DNA from: Streptomyces triculaminicus
GTDB taxonomy: Bacteria > Actinomycetota > Actinomycetes > Streptomycetales > Streptomycetaceae
Direction: 5' to 3'
Assembly: GCF_017349075.1 (NCBI RefSeq)
Contig: NZ_JAFMOF010000005.1
Coordinates: 558,001-622,000, forward strand
DNA: 64,000 nt
Below the pieces are notes generated by a model. It was not told the origin of the DNA, searched no databases, and saw only the letters and a list, made by a program, of their open reading frames with translations. Every line of letters starts with the position of its first letter. The first letter of the stretch is position 1. The position numbers and the translations under genes were made by a program. This document shows, piece by piece, positions 1 to 7,396 of the stretch.

Positions 1-830
1 CCGAACTCGGGGTCGACGTGGGTGTCGGCGACCACCGGGATCGTGCGGTCGGTCAGCGGCAGCTTGATCCGCTTGCCGACGAGGTGGGCGTAGCGCTCGT
101 CCTCCGGGTGGACGGCCACGGCGGTGTCGCCGAGCATCGTCTCGGCGCGGGTCGTGGCGACGACCAGCGTCTCGTCACCCTCGCCGTAGGTGATGGAGAC
201 GAGCTCGCCGTCGTCGTCCTGGTACTCGACCTCGATGTCGGAGATCGCGGTGAGGCAGCGGGGGCACCAGTTGATGATGCGCTCGGCGCGGTAGATCAGC
301 TCGTCGTCGTAGAGCTTCTTGAAGATCGTCTGGACGGCCTTGGAGAGGCCCTCGTCCATGGTGAAGCGCTCACGGCTCCAGTCGACGCCGTCACCCAGAC
401 GACGCATCTGGCCGAGGATCTTGCCGCCGTACTCCTCCTTCCACTGCCAGACGCGCTCGGTGAACGCCTCACGGCCCAGGTCGTGGCGGGAGACGCCCTC
501 CTTGCCGAGCTCACGCTCGACCACGTTCTGCGTGGCGATGCCGGCGTGGTCCATGCCGGGCAGCCACAGCGCCTCGAAGCCCTGCATGCGCTTGCGCCGG
601 GTGAGGGCGTCCATGAGCGTGTGCTGGAAGGCGTGGCCCAGGTGGAGCGAGCCGGTGACGTTCGGCGGGGGGATGACGATGGTGTACGGGGGCTTCTCGC
701 TCTTGGCGTCGGCCGTGAAGTAACCGCGCTCTACCCAGCGCTCGTACAGCGGTCCCTCTACCGCGGCCGGCGCGTACTGGGTCGGCAGTTCGGGGGCGCT
801 GTCTGGTGTCTGCTGAGTGTTCTCGGTCAC
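1..830 (-). CDS. valS: Valyl-tRNA synthetase, N-terminal part (runs off the left edge)
   Basis: Class I aminoacyl-tRNA synthetase that charges tRNA-Val in the cytoplasm. About 276 residues are present. The class I HIGH-type signature reads HLGH at residues 63-66, just after PPPNVTGS. The editing domain begins further on, at the GDETLVVATTRAETMLGDTAVAVHP region. The frame starts at GTG 830 (VTENTQQTPDSAPELPTQY) and no good ribosome site precedes it, so the exact start is slightly uncertain. It is divergent from the paralog array at 961. The C-terminal two thirds, including the KMSKS loop and anticodon-binding domain, lie outside the window. Confidence 0.96.
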   Translation of the reverse strand, partial: MTENTQQTPDSAPELPTQYAPAAVEGPLYERWVERGYFTADAKSEKPPYTIVIPPPNVTGSLHLGHAFQHTLMDALTRRKRMQGFEALWLPGMDHAGIATQNVVERELGKEGVSRHDLGREAFTERVWQWKEEYGGKILGQMRRLGDGVDWSRERFTMDEGLSKAVQTIFKKLYDDELIYRAERIINWCPRCLTAISDIEVEYQDDDGELVSITYGEGDETLVVATTRAETMLGDTAVAVHPEDERYAHLVGKRIKLPLTDRTIPVVADTHVDPEF

Positions 831-895
831 GGGGGGAATTCTACGGGGCGGGGGTGACAGCTCACGAACCCGTTTCCGTCCGGCCCGGCCCCGCC

Positions 896-926
896 GTAAG
901 CGACGGATAAACGATCGTGAAGGATG
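896..926 (+). promoter_or_regulatory. Conserved upstream element, copy 1
   Basis: The motif GTAAG-N4-GGATAA-N9-AAGGATG lies 35 bases before the first paralog. The same motif with identical spacing recurs at 3003-3033 before the third paralog and is absent before the second and fourth. I infer a shared promoter or 5' leader that divides the array into two bicistronic units. No standard sigma-factor consensus is assigned. Confidence 0.5.
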
Positions 927-960
927 ACCTATCCATGTCTGTCGAGACACAGAGGCGACG

Positions 961-1902
961 ATGAGCCACCAGCAGCCGGGCCCGTACGGAGGCGGCATAT
1001 CGCCGCAGCCGCCCCAGCAGCCGAACCCCTACGGGCAGCCCGGCGGCTACGGACAGCCGGACGCGTACGGGCAGCAGCAGGGGCCGTACGGTCAGCAGCC
1101 CGCCGCCGGCTACGGGCAGCAGCCCGCCGGCTACGGCTATCCCGGCCCGTACGGCCATCCGGGAGCACAGCAGTCTCCGTACCCCGCCCCCTATCCGGCT
1201 CCCTACCCGCCGCCGGTCCCGCCGCCGGGCGGCGGCAAGGGCAAGGCCATCGGCATCGCGCTCGGCGCGGTCATCGTCGTCGGCGCCGTCGTGATCGGCG
1301 GCTTCCTCTTCTTCGCGGGCGGCAGCTCGGTCCCGGACGACGGCAAGCACTACAAGCTGACGACCCCGGAGAAGGTCGTCGGCGAGTACGAACTGGACCG
1401 CGACGCGAAGCTTCCGGAGTTCGGCACGGCCGCGAAGGACGACCTCAAGGGCATGGGCGTGGCCGACCCCGAGACCCTCAGCGGCGTGTACCAGACCCCC
1501 GGAGCGCAGCTCACCGGCAAGCAGATCCGGTTCATGGGCGCCTGGGGGCGCATCAAGAAGCCCGAGACCGTGGTGGACAACATGTTCACCGGCATGCGCG
1601 CCGCGAACAGCAAGAAGAGCAGCCAGCTCCAGCTCGTCGGCAGCCCCAAGGCGGTCTCCCCGAGCGGCTTCGACGACGGCGTGATGAAGTGCCAGGCGGT
1701 CCGCGTGGTGGGCTCCACCACGCCAAGCGGCGAGCACCCGATGATGCAGCTGTGCATCTGGGCCGACCACAGCACCACGGCGGCGGTGTTCACTGTCGAC
1801 ATGGCGACCGCCATGGCCGGCAAGGAGACGTCTGTGGACGAAGCGGGCCGGCTCACCGCGAAGTTCCGCGCCGACGTACGCGTGGAGATCCCGAAGAAGT
1901 AG
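961..1902 (+). CDS. Single-pass membrane protein with Pro/Gly/Tyr-rich N-terminus, tandem paralog 1
   Basis: Function unknown; 313 aa. Residues 1-90 are low-complexity repeats of QPGPYGQ and PYPAPYP type, presumably cytoplasmic. GGGKGK at about 90-95 leads into one membrane helix (about 96-118). A 195-residue, mostly polar C-terminal domain follows and should lie outside the cell. The ectodomain begins KHYKLTTPEKVVGEYEL and carries the paired-cysteine block MKCQ...LCIWADHST shared by all four neighbours; the two cysteines probably form a disulfide. The start ATG has an AGAGG site just upstream. Paralog 2 is the closest relative. A sensor, anchor or lipid/peptidoglycan-binding role would be a guess. 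Confidence 0.85.
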   Translation: MSHQQPGPYGGGISPQPPQQPNPYGQPGGYGQPDAYGQQQGPYGQQPAAGYGQQPAGYGYPGPYGHPGAQQSPYPAPYPAPYPPPVPPPGGGKGKAIGIALGAVIVVGAVVIGGFLFFAGGSSVPDDGKHYKLTTPEKVVGEYELDRDAKLPEFGTAAKDDLKGMGVADPETLSGVYQTPGAQLTGKQIRFMGAWGRIKKPETVVDNMFTGMRAANSKKSSQLQLVGSPKAVSPSGFDDGVMKCQAVRVVGSTTPSGEHPMMQLCIWADHSTTAAVFTVDMATAMAGKETSVDEAGRLTAKFRADVRVEIPKK

Positions 1903-1980
1903 CGCGACGCGCCATCGGCGAGGATGGCGCGCAACCGTTCCGCCGCGAGTCCCGTGGCGGTGAGAGACGTGAAGGCAACG

Positions 1981-2949
1981 ATGACCGACCAGCAGCCGAA
2001 CCCGTACGGCGGTGGCATACCGCCTCAGCAGCCCCCTCAGCAGCCGCCGCTGCCGCCGCAGGGCCAGCCCCAGCCCAACCCGTACGCGCAGCCCGGGCAG
2101 TACGCCCAGCCGAGCCCGTACGCCCAGCCCAACCCGTACGCCCAGCAGCCCGGCGGACCGGGCGTGCCCGGCCAGTACCCGCCGCCGATGGGCCCGCCGG
2201 TGCCCCCGCAGGGCGGCGGCAAGGGCAAGGCCATCGGCATCGCGGTCGGCGCCGTCATCCTCGTCGGCGCGATCGTGGGCGGCGGATTCGTCCTCCTGGG
2301 CAGCAGCAAGGGCGACAAGTCCGACGACGCCAAGCCCAAGGCCAGCGCCACCCCGTCGGCGAGCGCGAGCAGCGCCGCCCCCTCCGCGACCCCGGTCGCC
2401 GGCAAGCGCTACAAGATCACCACGCCGGACACCGTCCTCGGCGAGTACAAGTACGACGCCAGCGGCAGCAACGACGGCTTCGCCGGCAAGGACAAGAGCC
2501 AGCTCGCCATCGTCGGCATCAAGAACGCCGAGAGCATCGCCGGCGCGTGGAAGACCGACGGCGCCGCCCTCACCCGCAAGGCCCTGCGCCTGAGCGGCCT
2601 GTGGGGCGAGGTCGCCAACCCCGAGAGCACCGTCGACAGCATGTTCCTGAGCGTCTCGCTGGCGTCCAAGGACGACAGCAAGACCCAGCTCGAGGGCAAG
2701 CCGGAGAAGGTCACCCCCGAGGGCCTCGACGACGGCGCCGTGATGAAGTGCCAGAAGACGGAGATCAAGGACGCCACCGCGCCCAAGCCCATCAAGATGC
2801 CGCTGTGCATCTGGGCCGACCACAGCACGGTCGGCAGCGTCTTCGTGGTCGACGCGGCGAAGGTGCTCAACGAGGAGGACATCCCCCTCGCCTCCGCGGG
2901 CGACATCACGGCCAAGCTGCGCCGCGAGACCCGCGTCGAAATCCCGTAA
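1981..2949 (+). CDS. Single-pass membrane protein, tandem paralog 2
   Basis: Function unknown; 322 aa from ATG 1981 (MTDQQPNPYGGG). The frame stays open to 1924, but the start at 1981 matches the MSHQQPGPYGGG start of paralog 1 and follows a purine-rich stretch. Layout: Gln/Pro/Tyr repeats to about residue 78, GGGKGK, a membrane helix, a Ser/Ala/Lys linker, then an ectodomain beginning KRYKITTPDTVLGEYKY. The DDGAVMKCQ and PLCIWADHSTVGSVF motifs put it in the same subgroup as paralog 1. It lies 78 bases after paralog 1 and is probably co-transcribed with it. Confidence 0.85.
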   Translation: MTDQQPNPYGGGIPPQQPPQQPPLPPQGQPQPNPYAQPGQYAQPSPYAQPNPYAQQPGGPGVPGQYPPPMGPPVPPQGGGKGKAIGIAVGAVILVGAIVGGGFVLLGSSKGDKSDDAKPKASATPSASASSAAPSATPVAGKRYKITTPDTVLGEYKYDASGSNDGFAGKDKSQLAIVGIKNAESIAGAWKTDGAALTRKALRLSGLWGEVANPESTVDSMFLSVSLASKDDSKTQLEGKPEKVTPEGLDDGAVMKCQKTEIKDATAPKPIKMPLCIWADHSTVGSVFVVDAAKVLNEEDIPLASAGDITAKLRRETRVEIP

Positions 2950-3002
2950 CACCCGGCCCCGCAACGGAGACGGGACTGTTCCGAAACCGTTGCGTCTCCG
3001 AG

Positions 3003-3033
3003 GTAAGGCTGGGATAAGCCATCCGCAAGGATG
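3003..3033 (+). promoter_or_regulatory. Conserved upstream element, copy 2
   Basis: Second copy of GTAAG-N4-GGATAA-N9-AAGGATG, with exactly the spacing of the copy at 896-926. It lies 64 bases before paralog 3. Its presence suggests that paralogs 3 and 4 have their own promoter or leader. Confidence 0.5.
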
Positions 3034-3097
3034 TTGACCATCTGTCGCGTGAGCACCCCCACCACCGTCGCGCACGTCCCCACCGAAGAGAGACACG

Positions 3098-4063
3098 ATG
3101 AGCTACCCCCAGCAGCCGGGCCCCTACGGCCAGCCCCCACAACAGCCGCCGTACGGCCAGCCCGGTGCCCCCGGTTACGGCTACCCGCAGCAGCCCCCGG
3201 CGCCGGCGGCGCCGTACGGCGCCCCGCCGCAGCAGCCGCACCCGGGCGGCTGGGGCCAGCCGCAACACCCCGGCATGCCGGGCCCCTACGGCCAGCAGCC
3301 GGGCATGCCGGGCGTTCCGGGCCAGTACCCGCCGCCGATGCCGCCCCAGGGCGGCGGCAAGGGCAAGACCATCGGCCTCGTGGTGGGCGCGCTCGTGGTG
3401 GTGGGCGCCATCGTGGGCGGTGCCGTCTTCTTCCTGGGCGGCGCGGGCAGTGACGGCGAGGTGAAGCCGTACACGATGGTGATGCCGGAGTCGCTGCTGG
3501 GCGGGAAGTTCACGAAGAGCGCGACGCCGGGCGCCGCGGCCGGCAAGGACACCGAGGACATCACGAACGACAAGACCGCCAAGGAGATGGGAATCTCCAA
3601 CGGCACCGGCGTCAAGGGCAACTACACGAACGACCAGAAGCAGAAGCTGTACGTCGGAGGCGCCTATGGCGAGCTTTCCGACCCGCAGAAGACTGTGGAC
3701 GCCATGGTCGCCAAGATGGACGAGGGCGCGAAGAAGAGCGAGACTCTCGTCCAGGGCGCGCAGGTCGAGACGGTCACGCCCTGGACCATGTTCACTCCGA
3801 GCGGCTTCGACGGCGCCATCATGAAGTGCCAGACGAAGAAGTCCACCTACTCGGCGGGCAGCATCTCCAGTTCCGCCGAGATCAGCATCTGCATCTGGGG
3901 CGACTCGAGCGCCGTGGGCATGGTCCGTCACACGGTCTCGAAGACCTCGGGCGGCCTGACCGGGAGCACGAGCTCCATGGCCGCCACCGGCAACGTCATG
4001 TCGGCCAAGGAGCTCTCCGAGGCGACGGCCAAGGTCCGTAACGAGGTCCGCAAGGAGAAGTAG
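3098..4063 (+). CDS. Single-pass membrane protein, tandem paralog 3
   Basis: Function unknown; 321 aa. The N-terminal 85 residues are PYGQP/QQP repeats. GGGKGK is followed by a Val/Gly-rich membrane helix, then an ectodomain beginning VKPYTMVMPESLLGGKF. The cysteine pair appears as MKCQ...SICIWGDSSAVGM. The C-terminus MSAKELSEATAKVRNEVRK is nearly the same in paralog 4, so 3 and 4 form a second subgroup. The start is preceded by a GAAGAGAG-type ribosome site. It is 148 bases from paralog 2 and 28 bases from paralog 4. Confidence 0.85.
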   Translation: MSYPQQPGPYGQPPQQPPYGQPGAPGYGYPQQPPAPAAPYGAPPQQPHPGGWGQPQHPGMPGPYGQQPGMPGVPGQYPPPMPPQGGGKGKTIGLVVGALVVVGAIVGGAVFFLGGAGSDGEVKPYTMVMPESLLGGKFTKSATPGAAAGKDTEDITNDKTAKEMGISNGTGVKGNYTNDQKQKLYVGGAYGELSDPQKTVDAMVAKMDEGAKKSETLVQGAQVETVTPWTMFTPSGFDGAIMKCQTKKSTYSAGSISSSAEISICIWGDSSAVGMVRHTVSKTSGGLTGSTSSMAATGNVMSAKELSEATAKVRNEVRKEK

Positions 4064-4091
4064 GCCGGCGACGGTTCTACGGGGGATTCAC

Positions 4092-4925
4092 ATGAGCCAC
4101 AACCAGCCGGGCCCGTACGGCCCGCCGCCGATACCGCCGCAGCAGCCGCAGGCACCCGGTGCCTGGGGCCCGCCGCAGCAGCCAGGCCCGTACTACGGCC
4201 AGCCTCCGATGCCGCCCCAGCGCGGCGGCGGCAAGGGCAAGGCGATCGGCATCGCGTTCGGTGCCATCATCGCGGCCGGCGCGATCGGGGGCGGAATCCT
4301 GTTCTTCACGTCCGGGTCCAACGGCCAGGACGACAGCAGGATGAAGCCGTACACGATCGCGCTCCCGGAGAAGCTGCTCGACGGGAAGTACACCAAGCAG
4401 TCCCTCGAGGGCGCGAAGGAGACCGAGGACCTCAGCAACGACGCCAAGGCCAAGGAGATGGGCATCGTCAACGGAACGGCCGTGAAGGGCTCGTACCGCA
4501 ACGACGAGAAGCAGAAGCTCCGGGTGACCGGCATCTACGGCGAGATCGCCGATCCCGGCAAGACGGCCGACGCGATGCTCGCGAAGATGGACGAGAACCA
4601 GAAGCGCAGCGCGGAGACGTTCAAGACGAGCATCGAGACCGTCTCGCCGACCGCCGTCTACCACCCGAACGGCTTCGACGGCACGGTGGTCAAGTGCCTG
4701 ACGCAGAAGGCCGACAGGACCGCCGGCCCCACGTCGACCCACACGGAGGTCAGCACCTGCGTCTGGGCCGACAGCAGCGCGGTGGGCATCGTCGAGCACC
4801 AGGTCACCAAGACCTCCGGCGGCATCGCCGGAACCGTCACCTCTGCCGGCGGCAACGTCATGTCGGCCAAGGACCTCTCCGAGGCCACGGCCAACATCCG
4901 CAACGAGGTCCGCAAGGACAAGTGA
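4092..4925 (+). CDS. Single-pass membrane protein, tandem paralog 4
   Basis: Function unknown; 277 aa, the shortest of the four because the Pro-rich head is only about 45 residues. It has the same order of parts: GGGKGK, membrane helix, and an ectodomain starting MKPYTIALPEKLLDGKY. The cysteine pair appears as VKCL...STCVWADSSAVGIV, and the tail is MSAKDLSEATANIRNEVRK. GGGG lies just ahead of the start. It is the last gene of the array and is followed at once by a terminator hairpin. Confidence 0.85.
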   Translation: MSHNQPGPYGPPPIPPQQPQAPGAWGPPQQPGPYYGQPPMPPQRGGGKGKAIGIAFGAIIAAGAIGGGILFFTSGSNGQDDSRMKPYTIALPEKLLDGKYTKQSLEGAKETEDLSNDAKAKEMGIVNGTAVKGSYRNDEKQKLRVTGIYGEIADPGKTADAMLAKMDENQKRSAETFKTSIETVSPTAVYHPNGFDGTVVKCLTQKADRTAGPTSTHTEVSTCVWADSSAVGIVEHQVTKTSGGIAGTVTSAGGNVMSAKDLSEATANIRNEVRKDK

Positions 4926-4930
4926 CCGTC

Positions 4931-4970
4931 ACGGCCGCCGCGACCGCCATCCGTCGGTCACGGCGGCCGT
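4931..4970 (+). terminator. Rho-independent terminator after the paralog array
   Basis: Arms 4931-4946 and 4955-4970 pair over 16 bases with one mismatch around an 8-base loop, followed by TTTGCG. It lies 6 bases after paralog 4 and also faces the minus-strand gene ending at 4976, so it may work both ways. Confidence 0.75.
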
Positions 4971-4975
4971 TTGCG

Positions 4976-5212
4976 TCACCCGACGAGCGTCGCGCGCCAG
5001 GGCCGGTGGATGACCTCACGGAATGCCGTGTGGGACGGGCTGCGCCCGACGTGCCGGAAGGCCCAGTCTCGCGCGGTCTCGAAGTCCTCGTCGGCCCCGG
5101 ACGAGGCGCCGCACTCGATGCACTGCATCTCGAAGTCGACGACCGGGGCCTCCGGCGCCACGTCGGGACCGATCGTCCAGTCGGCCCACCTGATCACGGC
5201 GTGAGCGCTCAT
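4976..5212 (-). CDS. Small CxxC protein (DUF7848-like)
   Basis: A 78-aa protein from ATG 5212. The key feature is a CIECGASSG zinc-knuckle-like CxxC near residues 31-34, followed by ETARDWAFRHVGRSPSHTAFRE. This resembles the small Streptomyces DUF7848 proteins found near phage-like and integrative elements; the family name is from memory. The start overlaps the stop of the upstream gene (ATGA), so the two are translationally coupled. The frame continues upstream of 5212, but that part is only the shadow of the neighbour. Function unknown. Confidence 0.7.
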   Translation of the reverse strand: MSAHAVIRWADWTIGPDVAPEAPVVDFEMQCIECGASSGADEDFETARDWAFRHVGRSPSHTAFREVIHRPWRATLVG

Positions 5213-5592
5213 TTCACCCACCCGCCGACCGCTTCCGCGTGCGTGACGGGTCGTACGTCCTCGGGCGCCGCCTCCCACTCCCGGCCGCCACGTGGTGGGC
5301 GAAGCTGCAACCGGGGGCCTTCGTGGCCCATGACCTGGCCGACCTTGTCGCGACGCGTGTCGACGACGAACGCGCCCGGCTCGGGGGCGAATTGATGCTC
5401 GGGGGCGGGGCAGCGGCACTCGATCGGTTCGGCCGGGCGGCGCCGGATGTCGATCCCGTGGGCGCCCACGAACGCGAACACCGCCTGCGGTTCCGGCGGC
5501 GGCGCTGCGGCTCGAACGTCGACCGTTGCCGCCGTCGCGGGCGCCCACGCGACCCTTACCCGGCGGAGGAAGCGGGCGATAGAGTCCCTCAC
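5209..5592 (-). CDS. Small accessory protein of unknown function
   Basis: A 127-aa protein from GTG 5592, chosen because AGGAG lies 8 bases upstream. The C-terminal third contains VVDTRRDKVGQVMGHEGP and LRPPRGGREWEA. That pattern recalls small proteins common in Streptomyces accessory regions with regulator pairs of this kind. No enzymatic motif is visible. It is coupled by a 4-base overlap to the CxxC protein downstream and divergent from the GntR-type gene at 5761. Confidence 0.65.
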   Translation of the reverse strand: MRDSIARFLRRVRVAWAPATAATVDVRAAAPPPEPQAVFAFVGAHGIDIRRRPAEPIECRCPAPEHQFAPEPGAFVVDTRRDKVGQVMGHEGPRLQLRPPRGGREWEAAPEDVRPVTHAEAVGGWVK

Positions 5593-5701
5593 GTCATCAG
5601 CTCCTGCGTGTAGCTGGTGGCCATTCCCCCGGGCCGGTCGCACGGTCGCGGGGGGCTCCTGTGACCACGATAGAGCGGGTCTTTCACCCATGTCCATGGT
5701 C

Positions 5702-5735
5702 GTCCAAGGAATTGAATATCTATCTTCACTTGGAC
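5702..5735. promoter_or_regulatory. Inverted repeat between divergent genes, probable operator
   Basis: GTCCAAG (5702-5708) and its exact reverse complement CTTGGAC (5729-5735) are separated by 20 AT-rich bases. A further GTCCA lies at 5692-5696. The site sits between the GntR-type gene (start 5740 or 5761) and the divergent gene starting at 5592. An autoregulatory operator is inferred. Confidence 0.5.
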
Positions 5736-5760
5736 ATTCATGCGTACAGTCACCCGCGTG

Positions 5761-5997
5761 ATGGAGTTCGACCCGACCAAGCCGAAGTGGCAGCAGATCA
5801 GAGACGTGATCCGCCAGCGCATCGAGACAGGTGAGTACCAGCCGAACCACCTGGTCTCCGAGGTGCTGCTCGAGCAGGAGTTCGGCGTCGCACGCGGAAC
5901 GGTTCGCAAGGTCACCGCCGCGCTGCGCGAGGAAGGGCTGATCGTCACCACGCACGGCATGGGCTCGTTCGTGACCGGTCAGCGCCCCACCACCTGA
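5761..5997 (+). CDS. GntR-type winged-helix regulator without effector domain
   Basis: DNA-binding protein of 78 aa from ATG 5761 (MEFDPTKPKWQQIRD). An in-frame ATG at 5740 would add 7 residues. It is a complete GntR winged helix: KWQQIRDVIRQRIETGEY, then the LLEQEFGVARGTVRKVTAAL helix-turn-helix, then the LIVTTHGMGSFV wing. It ends there, with no UTRA or FadR-type ligand domain. Such short GntR proteins are common in Streptomyces mobile and accessory regions. It sits two bases before the next gene and behind an inverted repeat it may bind. Confidence 0.85.
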   Translation: MEFDPTKPKWQQIRDVIRQRIETGEYQPNHLVSEVLLEQEFGVARGTVRKVTAALREEGLIVTTHGMGSFVTGQRPTT

Positions 5998-5999
5998 CC

Positions 6000-6560
6000 A
6001 TGACGCCCCACTCCCTGGCGTTCTACATGGACGTCATCACCTCCGGCACGGTCCTCGGCGCGAAGCCGACGGACACCCCCGACCAAGTAGCGAAGCTCCT
6101 GGGGCCGGACTTCGGCGAGAACTCCTTCGACGTCCACAACATGTGGCGTGACTACGGCATGACGGAGTTCTTCTGGAGCCGCGAGTCCGCCGAGCACCCG
6201 TGGGCGGGCCACCACTTCACGCTGCAGGTGCACCGGCTCGCGTACGGGCGGAGCGATGTTGTCGAGAAGACGCTCCGGACCCGGTACGGCCGGTTCGAGC
6301 GGCGGCTGCGGTTCGAGAAGCTGCAGCGGCTGCTGGCGAAGCGCGGCACGCCTCTCGTCGAGGTCCCTTCGGACCAGTCGCCGCACTACCGCTGGTTCTG
6401 GCAGCCCGAGTCACTGGCGGCCGTGAGCGTCATCGGCGCGCACGACGAGTACCTCACCCCGGGCAACCTCCGGGTCGGTGACGTCAACAGCATCACGGCC
6501 CCGATGACTGTCGAAGAAGTGGAGTGGCGCAAGCTGCGCCTGCGGCAGCAGCACGCTTAG
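6000..6560 (+). CDS. Hypothetical protein in an operon with the GntR-type regulator
   Basis: A 186-aa soluble protein that I do not recognise. It starts 2 bases after the GntR stop, so it is almost certainly co-transcribed. Visible features are a WAGHHFTLQVHRL segment, a Leu/Arg-rich amphipathic stretch around residues 85-115, and a basic C-terminus. No signal peptide or membrane helix is seen. Its stop overlaps by 4 bases the stop of the convergent gene at 6557-7024. An immunity-like or structural role is possible but unsupported. Confidence 0.7.
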   Translation: MTPHSLAFYMDVITSGTVLGAKPTDTPDQVAKLLGPDFGENSFDVHNMWRDYGMTEFFWSRESAEHPWAGHHFTLQVHRLAYGRSDVVEKTLRTRYGRFERRLRFEKLQRLLAKRGTPLVEVPSDQSPHYRWFWQPESLAAVSVIGAHDEYLTPGNLRVGDVNSITAPMTVEEVEWRKLRLRQQHA

Positions 6561-7024
6561 GGCGCCGGGCACTCCCGGTTCGCCGCCGAGCGATTCGGCG
6601 AGCACGTCACCACAGCCAGGCTGAGAAAGTGCGGCCGACGCAGGTAGTAACCGAAAGACACGTCCCCGCCCAACGCCAGCGTCTCGGCCGCATGGAACAC
6701 CCGCTGCGCGAGCCGCGTCGCATCCCGGTCACTCCGCGCGGCGAACCGCGGCGCGTACTCTGCCAGCCGGTCTCCCAGCCATCGCGCGGCGTCCTTCGGG
6801 TGCGCCCACGTCCCCCGGACAAGCCCGGCCGGCTTCACCAACCAGTACGCCACCTCCAGCGGGGGCACGTCGGTCACCCGCCACTCGGCGACGGCAGCGC
6901 GGTACCGCTCAACAACGTCCGGCGGACTGGGCATTGCCGGTTCCACGGGCAACGGCGGGCGTCTAACGCTCTCCTTGTCGAAAATGGCCTTGTCGCCGAC
7001 CCACAGGTAGCCGTGAAAGTGCAT
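6557..7024 (-). CDS. Hypothetical accessory protein
   Basis: A 155-aa soluble protein of unknown function. The N-terminus MHFHGYLWVGDKAIFDK is followed by an Ala/Arg-rich helical middle with several Trp residues (EWRVTD, GTWAHPKDAARWLGDRL). It is convergent with the gene at 6000-6560, with a 4-base stop overlap. The 10-base perfect palindrome GGAACGTTCC lies directly before the ATG and may be an operator. Codon choice is less GC-extreme than in the core genes nearby. Confidence 0.6.
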   Translation of the reverse strand: MHFHGYLWVGDKAIFDKESVRRPPLPVEPAMPSPPDVVERYRAAVAEWRVTDVPPLEVAYWLVKPAGLVRGTWAHPKDAARWLGDRLAEYAPRFAARSDRDATRLAQRVFHAAETLALGGDVSFGYYLRRPHFLSLAVVTCSPNRSAANRECPAP

Positions 7025-7034
7025 GGAACGTTCC
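7025..7034. promoter_or_regulatory. Perfect palindrome abutting a start codon
   Basis: GGAACGTTCC is a perfect 10-base palindrome immediately upstream of the ATG at 7024. Its position would let a dimeric regulator block translation initiation or transcription. It is short enough to be chance. Confidence 0.3.
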
Positions 7035-7053
7035 GTTCGCGTGCGGGTGGGCG

Positions 7054-7084
7054 GCTCCCGCCCCCTTCACCGGGGAGCGGGAGC
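7054..7084 (-). terminator. Hairpin downstream of the DUF397 operon
   Basis: GCTCCCGC (7054-7061) pairs with GCGGGAGC (7077-7084) around a 15-base loop. It lies 17 bases beyond the DUF397 stop, in the right place to end the minus-strand operon 8926-7101. There is no strong U-tract. Confidence 0.5.
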
Positions 7085-7100
7085 TACGGCTCGATGAGGG

Positions 7101-7331
7101 TCAGGCCGAAAGCCCGAAGCGACCCGGGTCGATGCCCGCCGCGTCCAGCTCCGCCGTCGTGAACCTCAGGGGCTCCGCCTCCGGCCGCTTGCTGTCGCCC
7201 ACCGCCCAGGCGCCGCCACCGATCCGCGCGAGAGTGACGCACGCTTCGCCGTCAGGGTGCGTATTGCCCCCGCACGCCTTCATGAACCTGGTCCCGTTCA
7301 AAGACAGGCTGTACAGGTCGGTCACGCTCAT
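7101..7331 (-). CDS. DUF397 protein
   Basis: A 76-aa member of the DUF397 family, small Streptomyces proteins encoded next to XRE-DUF5753 regulators (the BldB/WhiJ-type systems of development). The core is DGEACVTLARIGGGAWAVGDSK followed by LRFTTAELDAAGI. It lies 65 bases after its XRE partner on the same strand. By family knowledge, such proteins modulate the partner regulator, in at least some cases by direct binding. Confidence 0.88.
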   Translation of the reverse strand: MSVTDLYSLSLNGTRFMKACGGNTHPDGEACVTLARIGGGAWAVGDSKRPEAEPLRFTTAELDAAGIDPGRFGLSA

Positions 7332-7396
7332 TGGTCCACCTTCCCAAGAAACGATGCGGTCACCGGCACATCGTGGAACAGAAGCGGGATGCGAAC

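Noticed and set aside
924..3017. A 697-codon plus-strand frame across paralogs 1 and 2
   Set aside because: An out-of-frame Arg-rich reading; the in-frame genes have ribosome sites and conserved paralog motifs.
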